A stretch of DNA of 64,000 bases from Yamagishiella unicocca (GCA_003116995.1 BDSL01000043.1:716800-780799), one strand, 5' to 3'; counted from the first letter of the stretch, positions 10,225 through 22,700 are shown. The notes: generated from the letters alone by a model not told the origin. Program-made: numbers and translations.

Positions 10225-13002
10225 ATGGCGGGAGCGGCTCGCGCCTTGGAACGCGAGTGGGATAATTCATTGGATAATGGAGAAGAAGTTGTGTTGGAGG
10301 ATGCTAATGGTGAACAGATAAAGCGGTAAGAAAGATGGATGTAGCCGTTCAACCATGGCGCGCGCACTCAACCCAGAAGCCCCGCCCAATTAACAATGGT
10401 AATAAAAATGCATCCTGTGTATGCAGGTTTGCCTATGACTCCGACGCGCGAGCGGATCTCGCGGAACGCACGAAGATGTCCGGGAAGCCGAACACAAAGA
10501 GGACCTACGACTCACAGCTCAACAAGCTCTTGGTTGGTACTGCACAGGGCACAAATGAAATATGGAATGAAATATGTTTGGGGGAGCGAGGGGGAGCGTG
10601 AGGGAACATGTTTTGCGGTCTGGAGTGCGGGGGGAAGGAGGGCCAGGGTTTTGGACGGCACGAGTGTGTTTGGCGACGAATCAAACGGTTATTGACAGCC
10701 TGTTACATGCCCGTGCGTTGCAGGCTCTATGCCAGAAAAAAGACGTCGACATGGGGAAGACCTTCGGCAGGGAGCTTGGTGCCCTCGCTGGAGTCCTGTT
10801 CAAGCAGCTCGCAGAGGAGAAGGTACAAGCAGGGTCCATAATTACAATGAGTATTATCTTCCCCATGGAATGCATATAACAAGGATGTCGTACTTGCACA
10901 GGTTGGCTTCAAAACGCTTGAGGGGGTGCGCAGCGCTATCGTGAAATTGGACAAAACCAACCGCCTGACACTGCCGACCGCCTCGGACGAGCCCGCTGTC
11001 TCAGCTGTGGAGGAGTTTATGCATGAGTACGAACTGGCCAAGGAAATATGTCTTGGCAAGAAGGGCTCAAAGTAAGATAGACCCCCAGAGTTGTTCTCGT
11101 GTCGGAGGAGGCCTTACTAAGTTCCTGTCTTTTTCCAGGCGCACGCGTGACCCACACGCCCAGACGGTGAATGACGCTTACGACGAGGACCAGATTGGCA
11201 TCCCACCGGCCACCGTCATGCAGGCGATCGCACGAACGCAACCGCCAGTTGCCTTGGACTGCCTCATCGGCCTGCAGCGGCAGATGGCCATGCTACCACT
11301 ACAGCAATCCGTGATGCTTCAGCAATTCTTGGTTCAGCAACGAGGGGGGGCGCAGCTGGCGCAAGCCTCGCCGCTCATGGACTTGCGCGGCCTCGCGGGG
11401 GTAGCTGGCGGCAGCGGCGTGGGCGGCTTGGCGTTTGCCGGCGCGCCAGGCCTCACGCCCGGCGGGCAGCAGCAGCTGGCGCAAGCCTCGCCGCTCATGG
11501 ACTTGCGCGGCCTCGCGGGGGTAGCTGGCGGCAGCGGCGTGGGCGGCTTGGCGTTTGCCGGCGCGCCAGGCCTCACGCCCGGCGGGCAGCAGCAGCTGGC
11601 GCAAGCCTCGCCACTCATGGACTTGCGCGGCCTCGCGGGGGTAGCTGGCGGCAGCGGCGTGGGCGGCTTGGCGTTTGCCGGCGCGCCAGGCCTCACGCCC
11701 GGCGGGCAGCAGCAGCTGGCGCAAGCCTCGCCGCTCATGGACTTGCGCGGCCTCGCGGGGGTAGCTGGCGGCAGCGGCGTGGGCGGCTTGGCGTTTGCCG
11801 GCGCGCCAGGCCTCACGCCCGGCGGGCAGCAGCAGCTGGCGCAAGCCTCGCCGCTCATGGACTTGCGCGGCCTCGCGGGGGTAGCTGGCGGCAGCGGCGT
11901 GGGCGGCTTGGCGTTTGCCGGCGCGCCAGGCCTCACGCCCGGCGGGCAGCAGCAGCTGGCGCAAGCCTCGCCGCTCATGGACTTGCGCGGCCTCGCGGGG
12001 GTAGCTGGCGGCAGCGGCGTGGGCGGCTTGGCGTTTGCCGGCGCGCCAGGCCTCACGCCCGGCGGGCAGCAGCAGCTGGCGCAAGCCTCGCCGCTCATGG
12101 ACTTGCGCGGCCTCGCGGGGGTAGCTGGCGGCAGCGGCGTGGGCGGCTTGGCGTTTGCCGGCGCGCCAGGCCTCACGCCCGGCGGGCAGCAGCAGCTGGC
12201 GCAAGCCTCGCCGCTCATGGACTTGCGCGGCCTCGCGGGGGTAGCTGGCGGCAGCGGCGTGGGCGGCTTGGCGTTTGCCGGCGCGCCAGGCCTCACGCCC
12301 GGCGGGCAGCAGCAGCTGGCGCTACTGGGCACTTTAGGGGCTGTATCGATCAGGCCACTGGACCAGTCTACATTTGGTCTTATGGGGGGCAACGAAGGCT
12401 TCACCACATCCATGTGGTACAACCCTCCGAAGCCCGGGATTACGGCTTCTGCCTCGGCCGTTAAGCGGCCTGTTGAAGGGCCTGCACGCGAACCCTACAG
12501 CCAACCGGAGCTGCAGTTCCTGCCTCCTGGGAAAAAGCCCTGGCCGGAGACCATGAAAACGGCGCTGGACTTCTATCACATGTACTATGTGGGGTGTGGA
12601 GGCTACGTCCCACTGCCGTCAGCCCACAGCCGTCCTCCGAGTAGTCTCTCTGCGGAGCACACGAGCGGCGCGCAGCCACCGCCACCGGTGTCCGACCGTC
12701 ACGACAGCCTATCTGCATGTCGCGCAAGTCTGGCTGTCGCGCTAGTTCCGACAATCACTACTGGCACTCCCTTCTCCATTGCGGTTGTGGAAGCGTTCCG
12801 TTGCCCACTCCTCGTCCATGACCCGCTGCACCGTACGGCGCATCAGTACTTTGTGGATGGCGGTGCCATGACCGCCACCGCCGCCGCTGCCATGTGTCTC
12901 GTTTTTCCAACTCCTCGTCTGATCTCTACCGCCTTCAGCCGCGTCCAGGTTGGACCGCCCGTCCACGATCCCGCACGTGGCCGCGACCCGTGGGCCATTT
13001 AA
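10225..13002 (+). CDS. Five-exon hypothetical, probably element-borne, 779 aa with 8 x 40-aa repeats
   Basis: Exons 10225-10325, 10427-10532, 10724-10822, 10902-11071 and 11139-13002 join in phase to 780 codons. The splice sites are GTAAGA, GTTGGT, GTACAA and GTAAGA donors with CAG acceptors; the second donor is weak. The N-terminal ~160 residues contain NTKRTYDSQLNKLL, followed by helical sequence (GKTFGRELGALAGVLFKQL, EGVRSAIVKLDKTNRL). This recalls the SAM-like core-binding region of tyrosine recombinases, but no catalytic domain follows. Residues ~230-553 are eight Gly/Ala/Leu-rich 40-residue repeats. The C terminus (from ~12634) lies inside the right-hand long direct repeat, so the gene is probably part of a repeated element. 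No function can be assigned. Confidence 0.55.
11353..12322 (+). repeat. 8 x 120-bp coding tandem repeat
   Basis: Eight consecutive 120-bp units, plus a partial ninth that diverges at about 12323. They encode LAQASPLMDLRGLAGV...GGQQQ. Units are identical apart from one change seen in the third copy (CCG to CCA near 11612), which is synonymous. The length is a multiple of three, so the frame is kept. The minus strand is also open here, as a by-product. Confidence 0.97.
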
Positions 13003-13915
13003 TCATCCTGTGGTGCGGCGGGGGTGCCGTTGAGGGGGAGGATCGCATGACAGATAAACAGACTCTCGGACGAATGCGCCGCCCAGCGGTGCCCAGGCCG
13101 AACCCCACGCGCAAAGGAACCATCATCCTGCAGCGCCCGTTTAGGGACCTCCCAACATCCTAACTACCAACGTGCATGGTGTTTCTACCACCCTAGCACT
13201 TCCCCTCGTTCCCCAACGCCGCCAGCAGCTCTAGGAACCAAGCCGCGCGTACAGGCATTTCCGCTGGCAAGACGGTGTAAGGAATGCCAAAGCTACAGGG
13301 CACGTGGAAGGTCTGGTGTCCTGCACAGCGGTTTCGACCTGCCCCCCTCCCCCCCCCTCGGGTTTCCCTCTTCCCCCCAGCAGATTACCCCCCCCCTAGA
13401 TCGCCTTATCTTGCGCGGGTCATTGGCGGCTGCCGGCCTGGTGAGGCGGCCAAGGTGACACGGCGACCAGCCTATTACTGCTGACGATACGGTCAGGACG
13501 GGTACGTAAGTGCCCTCCCCAGCCGAGTGTTGGCCGCACTTCAGGGCGGGATCCAGACATCCAGACATCCGGACATCCGGGGCCAACCCGTCGCAGCGCA
13601 TTGTGGCCCATTGTGGCCTCAGGGCTCTCGTGACCTGTGTCCGCAGCTTTCCATGGTGGTACTAAGTCAAAACGTAATAATTTATAGGTTCAAAATATAT
13701 ACGGACGTGCTAGTTACATGTGGCCGTAGGTCATCCCATGAGCCTGTTCATCATTTTTTGCAGGCTCATAGCTCCGGAACCTCGCTGAACGTAGGGATTG
13801 TCAACCCTTTCACAGGGACAGACCCGCGCTATAACTGCAATTGCACTATACCGGTAGCCTCGACAAACCACTGTTACCGAGCGCGCAGCTAGGAAGCCAT
13901 CAGTATCCTGATATG
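12634..13915 (+). repeat. Long direct repeat, right copy
   Basis: Second copy of the repeat at 8127-9902, lacking the ~500-bp extra block. It holds the 3' end of the 779-aa gene (stop at 13000-13002) and its downstream sequence, including TTTTTTGCAGGCTCATAGC. It ends near CCTGATATG at 13915, the same endpoint as the left copy. Confidence 0.85.
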
Positions 13916-13978
13916 CGCAGATATTACTCGCTGTGCTAGCGGCACATTGATATGCTAGCCGGATTGTGCTTTTTTGCA

Positions 13979-14276
13979 GGAACGTGCTTACCCCGGCGCC
14001 GTGAGGCTGCGTGCGGCGTCGGCCGGATGAGCATTACGGGGCAAACTGGGCACCGTATTTGAGGAAACCGTCGTTGAGTACGTGGCCATACAGCTTGGCC
14101 TCTTTGCCGGTGAGCGAGGGATCTCCCGCAAGCTCAGTATTGCGCCCGAGCTGGGGCCCCTGGTGTCCGAGCTGCACGACCTGTTCTGGCCGCGGCATCA
14201 GCAGCAGGGGATACCTCGCTCCTACAGCCGGGACGTCATCGATGAGCAGGTGCAGCAGGTGTGCAAGAACCACTGA
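13979..14276 (+). pseudogene. Coding-like fragment with in-frame stop
   Basis: After TTTTTTGCAG a + frame reads ERAYPGAVRLRAASAG, hits TGA, then runs on through KLGTVFEETVVEYVAIQLGL and PELGPLVSELHDLFW to a stop at 14274-14276. The second part has protein-like composition and helical periodicity but no family I recognise. It has no start codon. It could be an exon of a decayed element gene following the direct repeat. Confidence 0.35.
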
Positions 14277-14969
14277 CATAGGACCTTGCAGGCGCTTGAT
14301 TGTCGCCACCAGGGGTTTGCGTACCGGCCCGCAGGCTGAGGCGAGCATCCCGCCCCACGCGACCATACACACATACGTCGATTCACACGGCAACACATCG
14401 CCATCGTGAACTCAGCCCTTTGCACGCGCATTTCCAGTCAGTGTCGCTATTATTTTAGCGGGGTACTGGAAGGGGATCGTAGACGGAAGTATGTGATGCA
14501 TGTTAGCTGCTGCGGTGCAATGCGACACGGATTTCTGTTGGGATGACCCTTACGCATTTCATAGCTTTACGTCAACGATATGCTGTTGCGGTCTCACTTC
14601 CTGGCTTGGTCCGTCCGCGCACCCCACAGAGCGAGGACGCTTTCGGAGGCTCTAGGGCACTTTCGGGACCTGGCACCGGCAGCACCCTCCCCTGTCCGGA
14701 GGACGCCTCAACAATCTGTTGTCTTGATCACCAGTCCAAGTATCATCCGAGAGTCGAGGTAAGCGTGGGTCTTAGGATCTGGCGGAAATCAGCAGTCGTT
14801 CCCAGGGGTCGCCGCCCGGTAAGACGTTCCGCAGCTCGCGCGTGTGCCTAGGCGCTGCTGCTGGCGCGCGTGCCCTTCAGACACCGGATTGCAGCTGCAC
14901 AATGGATACGACAGGTATTTTTGTTAGAAGTCGTTGCATGACAATCGCGTCTTTTATCATCCACAGCTC

Positions 14970-16319
14970 ATGTCAAGTGTGCGTGAAGTGCCTTACCGGA
15001 CAGCGTCAGCAGCATTTGAAAGGTGGCGGATGCCGGCCCCTCCCTTTCACCAGTTTCACCATGCTCAGGGGCGGCCTTACAGCATGTCGACACGCGGCAG
15101 CGACGCGCCATCGCGCTTCGGTGCCGCCGACGAGCACCGGTTTGGTGAAGACGCCGAAGCTGAGCGTTGCCCTGAGAGCACATGCGTGAGCTATGATGGT
15201 CGAGCATAGGCACGGAGGACAATCTTTAGGGGGCTGGCTGCAACGCGTGACGTGGAACCACCTTGTCTGTCTGCTGGTTTTCATGTGGTGTAAACCCAGC
15301 GTGATGCGTGTGGGGGTAATGCCGCGGGTGCGAGTGTCGTCGGAGCTCGTCGGTCATCAGCGCCGATCACAACTCCACGCACCCTGCTGCGAATCGCCCG
15401 CAGGCTACGGGAACAACGGCGCGGATGGAGGGGACAACACTGACGACGTGCAGACCACTGGCATCGACGACGCTGCTGCCCATGGATCGGCAACCCGCCA
15501 GCCCGAGCTGGGTGGCAGCGCTTGGCGGGGCTGGCAGCCCGGCACTTGAGGACTACAGCGGCTTCTGCTGGACCAGCCCTGACGAGTCCATAGCGGTGCC
15601 TGGTACACGGTTGCATGTGGACAGACAAGGTGAGTGTTGGGAGGCTGCAAACTGCAGAGTCGGCTGTGTTTACGAGCGTGTTCTTCACCCAGTTCCTAAC
15701 TACATCGTAGTTTGCCAAAGGACCTCATACCCGGGTTTCCGTGGCGCATCGCTAGGTAGGGGACTCGAAGGTGTGTCAAACACGATAAGTCATACAAACT
15801 GGACTAGAGCCACCTGAACAGCCCCGCAAGCTGCAAGTACTTGGTGCCTGTGCCTGAGCTACGGCCTTTCTGCAATATGGCGCTGTGCCATCGATGGAAG
15901 ACGGTTTCATCTCAGATGCCTCGGGCGATGCGAATGCTGCCCCATACCCCCGTGTACATTGCTGCGGATACGCTTGGCAGCCCCCCGAAAGCCTTCCGGG
16001 CCTTCCCTCGCCAGCAAAGCCTGCCCACGCAAAGTACGCATCTACTGAACATACGATGGTTGACAGTTCGCCTTCAAATTGGCGGATGGATGAGCTGCTG
16101 GGCCCCTGCACCAGCGGCTGCACCACCAGCACTTCAACGCTGTCTGTCTACGGGCTCCGTGACAACGAGGTGTACGAGCAGATTGATGATGAGGGCACGT
16201 ACACCGAGTCCACCACCACCACCTTTCCTCTAGAGGTGTGCATGTTGCTATGCTAACATGCGCAGCCGGAGCCTGCTTCCCTGTCTCGCCCTACCACACC
16301 CCCCAGCCGGGAAAAATGA
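14970..16319 (+). CDS. Four-exon hypothetical protein, 290 aa
   Basis: Exons 14970-15185, 15404-15629, 15859-16235 and 16266-16319 join in phase to 291 codons. Donors are GTGAGC, GTGAGT and GTGTGC. Acceptors are CCCGCAG and GCGCAG, plus an unusual GAG before exon 3. An alternative exon 2 running to a GTAGGG donor near 15757 keeps the same phase. The start is the first ATG after a CCACAG acceptor-like site, so an upstream exon is possible. The product is soluble-looking and Ser/Thr/Pro-rich, with a Cys/Thr-rich patch (GPCTSGCTTSTST) and an acidic segment (RDNEVYEQIDDEGTY); no domain was recognised. A TGTAA signal 36 bp past the stop supports the 3' end. Confidence 0.5.
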
Positions 16320-16354
16320 GCGAAAAATGGCCTCCGAGAGGAGGGTCTGAACGC

Positions 16355-16359
16355 TGTAA
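16355..16359 (+). promoter_or_regulatory. Poly(A) signal TGTAA
   Basis: TGTAA, the usual chlamydomonadalean polyadenylation signal, lies 36 bp after the stop of the 14970-16319 gene. Confidence 0.5.
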
Positions 16360-17888
16360 GATGGCTCTGTGTGTGCTGCTGTCAAACGCGTGTGTGCGTC
16401 ATAACAATGCTTGACTGGCGGTGTTTGTCAATGTCTGTCGTACCGGCAACGATTTCATATCTGCATAGCCCTGCGATTCCAGATTCCCAGTGGTTCCGTC
16501 CGTGGCGATACGTCGAGATTCCGTTACGTTGAATGATGAGCGTTTTGTCTAACCATTGTAAGCCAAGCAGACTCCCACCCGGCGGCCCTTCCGCCTGAGG
16601 CCCCAACGAAGACCACCAGCTGTAGTAAGCGTGCGAGCAACCAAGCACCCCCAACCGAACAGGGAAACAAGCGAAAACTGAAACGTGAGAGCACTAACGG
16701 TATTCGAGATGTTTGTCACTTACGACGTGATGAAGTAATAATCGATACAGTGCCCCCCAGACCTCAATACACCGCCTGATACCGAGCCACAGGAAGAACA
16801 GGGGGGGCCATCCGACCGAGATACTGTAGACCACCGAAACCTCTGAACACAGCTCTAAGGACAAACAGCAGCAGCACGCCTAGGGGGCGTATCGCATGCG
16901 CGTTTTATGCAACTTCCGTCAGTCTAGCAGCCGGCTACCAACTGCTACCACCAGGAGCTCCCTGAGGACGAAATTGGAGAACGCGGGGGAGACCGAGGGA
17001 GATCTGCAGCCTGCTTGTGTAAACCTGCCCGACCATACGCCACCAGCATGGAATATCTTAACCGCTGGCCTGCTGTACGACTCAGTTTCTTATGTGCGCA
17101 TACAAACGCTTTGTCCCAATGCTGACAGACGTGAAACGGCGATCCGGACCTTCCTTTTGAGACACGGAAACCAACTACAATCCGATTTATAAACCAAATC
17201 AAACTGCTCCGCCAACATGGCGACCTCCGAATGAACGCAACGCGTGAGCAGAAACGTTAGAGAGCCCTCAACGTCGGTAGGGCCAACATTCGAGCATGAA
17301 ATATTAAAACAGGATGTCCTGTAGGGTTTCAATTGCTTATATACCGTGCTTCTAGGGCGGCGGCGTGCAGAAGTGAGAAGTCCAGAAGGTCTGCCTATGC
17401 AAACCAAACGGAGCGCATTTCCTTTCCAAGTAAGTATCCAAGTAAGCATCCAAGTAAGCGTCACATCTCGGTTGGCGAGGACCAACACAAGCACAGACAT
17501 GCAACAGCTGAGAGACAGCTGAGGACACGAGGCTCCGTGCACCGGTGGTAGCTGTTCTGTAATAGGATTCCCACTTGCAAGACACGTAGTAGGCAATGTG
17601 CGTAATCGTCGCATGTTGTGTTCGACCGGTTTGGTATGCCCTGGGGGTTGGGCCTTATACTCAGGCGACCTTTACGATAACCTAAAGGGCCATCGACCAT
17701 GAACTGAAAGCTATTTTTGTTTCTCCAGATTTTACAGTTGCTAAATATAACGCAATTGAAATAGGACACCAATTGATTGCCTCAGCGAAAGTACCCCTAC
17801 CTGCACATCCCGGACAATTGCCTCCACGCCCCTCAAAGCTCACTGCGGCCATCTCTTGGAGATCAGGGGTACACTTTATCTGGATTAG
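16360..17888. other. No gene seen; short GTAAG-containing direct repeat
   Basis: No supported coding region. Three copies of the 12-mer CCAAGTAAGYRT lie at about 17427-17462. The stretch just before 17889 would hold the promoter and 5'UTR of the CBS-DCC gene, but no clear core element was recognised. Confidence 0.4.
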
Positions 17889-20407
17889 ATGGCTATCGCA
17901 TCTGTTCAGTCTTCCGGCCGCGCCGCCCAGCATTCTGCAGGCCACATCAAGCCTCGGCAGCCTCGCCGCATTATTGTTGCCGTGCCTTTGAGCTCGGCAG
18001 CATGCTTCAGCGGCCGAGAGGAGCCCCTGCAAACGGCAGCTTGGAGTGCTCGTCTGCGCATGCCAGAACGTTCGAACCGGCTGCTGCTTCGCGTTTCTAC
18101 CTCGGAGTCCGTCGCGGCCTCGAGCACTAGTCTCAGCAAGCATCAAACCCATAAGAATCAACCAAGCGCGCACGACGAGGTCTATGGCGAGATGTAAGTT
18201 CAAACAGCATTGCCTAGCACTGTTCAAATGTTAATGGAGCTAGGTTTCAACCACTTATGTGGGTATTGAGGTTGTATGAGTTATACTACGGGGTATACCT
18301 CGTTTCCGTCGTGTCGACGTGCATCAGAGCCTTGCCCCTTTCATTTGCGTCGTCGCTGCCTGTTGCGTTTGCAGCTCTTGCCCAATGGGTGGTGTCGAGG
18401 CCATTATGCGCAAGGCCTCCCAGGGCATTTTGACGACAACGCCAGGCGCCACCCTTCAAGAAATTATGCCGCTCCTCAACAAGGTCACAGGCCTTCCTGT
18501 CCTTGATGGCAATGGATCAGTTACCGGCGTCATCAGTCGGAAGGACATAATTCGTGTGCGCAAATCTGGTGGCATCATGACGGAGAAGGTCCAGAAGCAC
18601 ATGACGAGCCCTGCTCTTACTGTTCCACTTCGCGCGACCGTCCAGGACGCAGCTGACCTGATGCTTCAGTACGCCATCCGCCGGTTGCCCGTCGTGGATG
18701 ACAACGGTGAGTTTAACCCGGCAATCGTTTGTAGGACCCTGCCGTGTATGTGCAGGTACACTTTTAGCCCGTGGTGGCACTTACCCCGACCTCCACGTAC
18801 GATATATAAGATGAGCATTGCCAGGAGCCGTAAGATGACCTTTACTTAGCTTCACCTCTGCGGCAGGCCGTCCCGTGGGTGTCGTGTCCCGCTCGGACAT
18901 CTTCAGGCCCCTCGGCGACTATAACAAAGTAATGGAGGAGGAGCTGGCGATGCTGGCGGGCAAGGGCAGCTGGCAGATCAAGGTGGGGGGGCCCTGGCAC
19001 TTCGTTGGGTTTAGGGTATTAAGATGATATGCTGGAGTGGGTGGATGAAGGGTCAGCGTGTTAATGCAGAAGCGTTTGCCTGGCCTTCCGTTGGGACGTC
19101 ATCTACTCTTTTCCTCAGCTGCAAAGCGAGCAGGTCGCGTCGCGCGCTTGGTGGCGTGGAGGCTGTGCGGCGTAGCCTTGCGCACCACTTTGTTGAATCT
19201 GGCCAGTTAACGAGTTGCCATGGAACCAGAGACGCAGCTTCAGGAGTTCCAACATAATTTGTGATGTTTCCGGCCAACTTGTGCGTTGTGGTTGCCGGTT
19301 ATCTCTCTCCTGCCTGCAGTACCTGTTCGACGGCAGCTGCCCAATTTGCTCTTCGATGAAGGAGCTGCTTGACCGCCAGGATAAGGTACGAAAAGCTTTA
19401 CGTGGCTTCGCAAGGTATACGCGACTGCGTCAGGTTGTTTTGACACTGCCAGGTCTTAGATGACGAACATTGAGATGTGCATCAGAGGCTTCCGTGTAGT
19501 GCCTTGAATGTGCACTTCATAACGGCTGCCCATCTTGTGCTCCTGTGCTGCCGTCGGCCGCAAGCCCCTGCGACCGCCGTTCGATTAGCTCCTGGTTACT
19601 AATCCTCGTCGGCTTTGTCCTTCGGTCCCCAGGGCGTTGGGCGAATTATCTTTGTGGACGTGTCTTCGTCCAAGTACCGGCCCTCCAGGAACATGGGTAT
19701 CAGCCAGGACGAGGCGATGACCACAATCCACGCGATCCGGCCCGACGGCTCGGTGCTGATGGTGGGTCAGATCAAGGGGAGGAGCACTGAGGGGAGATCC
19801 AGAAGCCGTGCCTTCCAATATCTTTTGCGTGAAGAGGGGGAATGCGCATCCGGGTGGGGGTGCGAGGTGGAGTGCCTCGCTGCCGAATGGACCAAAAGTC
19901 CGCAGTTGTTTCGTCGCGTCCAGAACTCATGAGACCTACCTTACGCCTGGGCGCGGACAGCAAACGCCACTGCACATCGTTGTCTGCCACTATTGCATCT
20001 ATTAGTCCAGCAACGCGCACGTAAACCCGACTTCGATCAAGATCTTGTAATGTGCACATGCGTATGACACCTTTCAGATGTTTGGTCGGTTCGCTTAATC
20101 AGCGGAAATGCTGGGAAAGGGCGGGAAAGGGCTGTGAATCGCTCCCTTTCCGTCCCACCTGTGAACACAGGGCACCAGCGCCATTCGCGCAATGTACACG
20201 GTGGTGGGTCTGGGGTGGCTGGCCTTCCTCATGGAGCTGCCGCTCTTCACCAACGCCGTGGACGTGCTGTACGAGTTCATTTCCCGCAACCGCATCTCGC
20301 TGGGTGGCGCCATGGACACCCTGCTGGCGGGCAAGAAGCTGCAGATGAGCAAGGCGGGCATCACCACGTGCTCGGATGTCGATGAGGAGTGCAGCGTGGA
20401 CTGGTAG
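17889..20407 (+). CDS. CBS-pair + DCC thiol-disulfide oxidoreductase fusion, 394 aa
   Basis: Exons 17889-18193, 18375-18706, 18867-18982, 19320-19385, 19633-19761 and 20171-20407 join in phase to 395 codons. Residues 1-100 are Ala/Ser/Arg-rich with almost no acidic residues, like a plastid transit peptide. Residues ~112-230 are two CBS motifs (TGLPVLDGNGSVTGVISRKD and RRLPVVDDNGRPVGVVSRSD); CBS pairs usually bind adenine nucleotides. Residues 252-394 are a DCC (DUF393) domain with D255-G-S-C-P-I-C261, then FVDVSSSKY, HAIRPDGSVL, AMYTVVGLGWLAF and a Cys-containing tail (TTCSDVDEECSVDW). Plant DCC proteins are putative plastid or mitochondrial thiol-disulfide oxidoreductases with a CxxC site. 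The direct W-Q-I-K to Y-L-F-D-G junction is natural for the family, so exons 3 and 4 are very likely adjacent. Adenylate-sensing control of a redox domain is my inference. Confidence 0.88.
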
Positions 20408-22700
20408 GAGGCTGTTGGTGTGGAGGCCAGTGAAGGAGGGATGGATGAAGCGGGGGGGGGGACCAAGTCGGAGCTGGGAGCCGCTTCCGAGCTTGTTGTC
20501 CTTGGTGACGGCGAACAGGTGGAAGACTGGTGGTCTGGGGGTGTACCCGCCACGTGAGGAGCCGGGATACGCCCGACCAAGAGGGATGCGCTGCTGCTGG
20601 GGCAGGGACGTGTCGTGAAGATGGTGGGGGATGGATGCGTCCGGCGGCGAGGAGAACGGAGGCGGCCTGTGGGCCTCCTCATGAGTGCGGCAAAGGAGGT
20701 CCAAAGCCATTAGGGAGCAGCGGTGATGAGCGCGAATGCGGCGAGTGTGATTGTTGTCTCGCGGGGTTTGGGGGGGCCAGCTTACCCCTTGAGCAGCGTA
20801 CCTTATTAATCTATGATGTTGACACTGTCCTGTGTCCCATGCGTTTTTGGTTGGTGCTTGCTGCATTGGCGGCGCCGGCCGTTACCTGTGCGCCGACCCG
20901 TTTGCCTCGTGCTGCCGTACGGCGGGGTAGGGGCGGCTGGCTTGACGCCTGTCCGTCGGTCCTCGCTCGCTAGTCCCCAACCTTTCCACCTCGTAGCAAT
21001 TGGGCTAATCGTGGGATGTGGTGGGATCTTGTGACGCGTTCCTTCTTTATTCGGTCTTGCGGGGTTGAGGAATGTTCCTGTGCGCCCAAGCCGGAACCAG
21101 ACATGTGACATGTGGACGCAGCGGCTGTGCACTTGGAGCGCTCGCCTGCGCACGAACCCCAGACCCCAGCCGGACATCCTTACTTTGCCTGCTAGGGGTG
21201 GTGGTTGTGTGTGTGCGTGCCTGGTCCACTGCGTAGGAGGAGGAGATGGTTGGCACTGCCGGCCTGGCAACGATGATCATTGCGAATAATTCCAATAAAC
21301 AACCGTGCCGAGTGGTGGGGGGTGCCTGTGCTTCGGGCGCCCGTGTTGCCTGCGCCGTCAGTGATACGATCCCGTGACGCGGTGCTCCTGGCACACCGCT
21401 TTGCGTGCATGCGCCATGACATTTTAAGATGGCGCGGCGGTCCACCGGTCAGCGGTTGTGGCGGCCGCGACAGGTTGGCGGCCGTAGCCGCCCGATGCCA
21501 TAGGCCGCCGCGCGCCGCTGCCCGCTCGAACGCGAACGCCGCTGCTTCTATCCTCCAGCGTCTCCTGGTCGGGGTCGCGCTGGAGGTGGTGATAGGGGTT
21601 CCAATCTTACAAGAGGGTTGCGCATACCCGCCTTGACGAGACGGCGCAGTAAGGGCACCACAACCGCTCGTTGACCTATTCGCCTCTGCCGCTTTGCGCC
21701 AGAGTACCATGTTGGCTTGTGTCTTGCGGCCTTGTGTGTGATGGGTTGATGGCGGCTCGAGGAGGCATAGGTTGGCGGTTTAGGTTGGTAGGTGTGCGTG
21801 CACGGGTATAGCGGTTGGCCCTGCGTTTGACATCGGACGGGACGGGGTCTTTTGTTCTAAATCTGCTCATGTCACCCTTGGTTTGCGATGTACGGGGTAT
21901 TAGTAATCAGTAGTGACGGCTGCCTGCGTATTATTGCATCTTGTATTAGGTGTTTGGGTCCGGAAGGAATTGAAATAACCCTCCATGCGGTATGGCTCCG
22001 CGAGTGCGGCGGACGAGACAGTGGGACAGTGGAAGGTAGAAATGTGCACCTGAGAGTTTGAGAGCGGTGGAGCATGCATCTACCCATTACCCATCACCTG
22101 GGGGCGAGGCGCCGCGGAACTTTGGTAGAGAGGATTATGATAGCGCATCCCCTGGACGAGCCCGTCGCAAACCCTGAGGGTCTGGCACCCGTATGTGGAC
22201 TGTTCGTGGGGGTGACTGTACCTAAATCTTTGGCTGACGTTTGCCGTAGTTATGGTCGTTATCCTACTGCACACGTTTGTGCGCCTCCGCGGCGTTCCAC
22301 AATGATCGTATTATTGTTGCAGGCGAAGAATCACATAATTTTATGAAACAGGCGGAAGAAGCCAAAAGAGCTGCCATGAGCGAGGCGCGCAGTAGCCTGC
22401 TTTGTCTGATGTACGACACGCGTTTGCTCCATGGCTGGAGAGGAGCTAGTGCTCAAGTGTAAGACACCGCGGGGCCCACCATTGCTGATTGTGTCCCAAC
22501 AGATGCCGTTGGCAGCCTGCTGCGCGGCTGCCTAGGTACTGGCACTGCCTATACACACGATGTCTACAAGGGTCACATGCGCTGGGAATCGTGAACTCAG
22601 CTGGGGCTGCGTGGAATCGAGTAGCTTTTCAACTGCAGGAAAGACAGACTTGTACGTACTTTTTACAGTAGGTTCCCGACGTAGGGCCATTGGGTACATT
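20408..22700. other. 3' flank of CBS-DCC gene; no gene supported
   Basis: GC-rich sequence with only short frames. No TGTAA was seen within 1.5 kb of the stop, so the 3'UTR end of the upstream gene is not placed. A TGTAA at about 22458 is too far away to assign. Confidence 0.4.

Noticed and set aside
11299..12422. Long minus-strand frames (301 and 362 codons) rich in A/R/P/C
   Set aside because: Antisense of the eight 120-bp repeats; the plus frame is the one linked by phase-consistent introns.
19119..19133. Possible 15-nt micro-exon (LQSEQ) in the CBS-DCC gene
   Set aside because: It is in phase, but its donor is poor and the direct WQIK-YLFDG join matches DCC proteins better.
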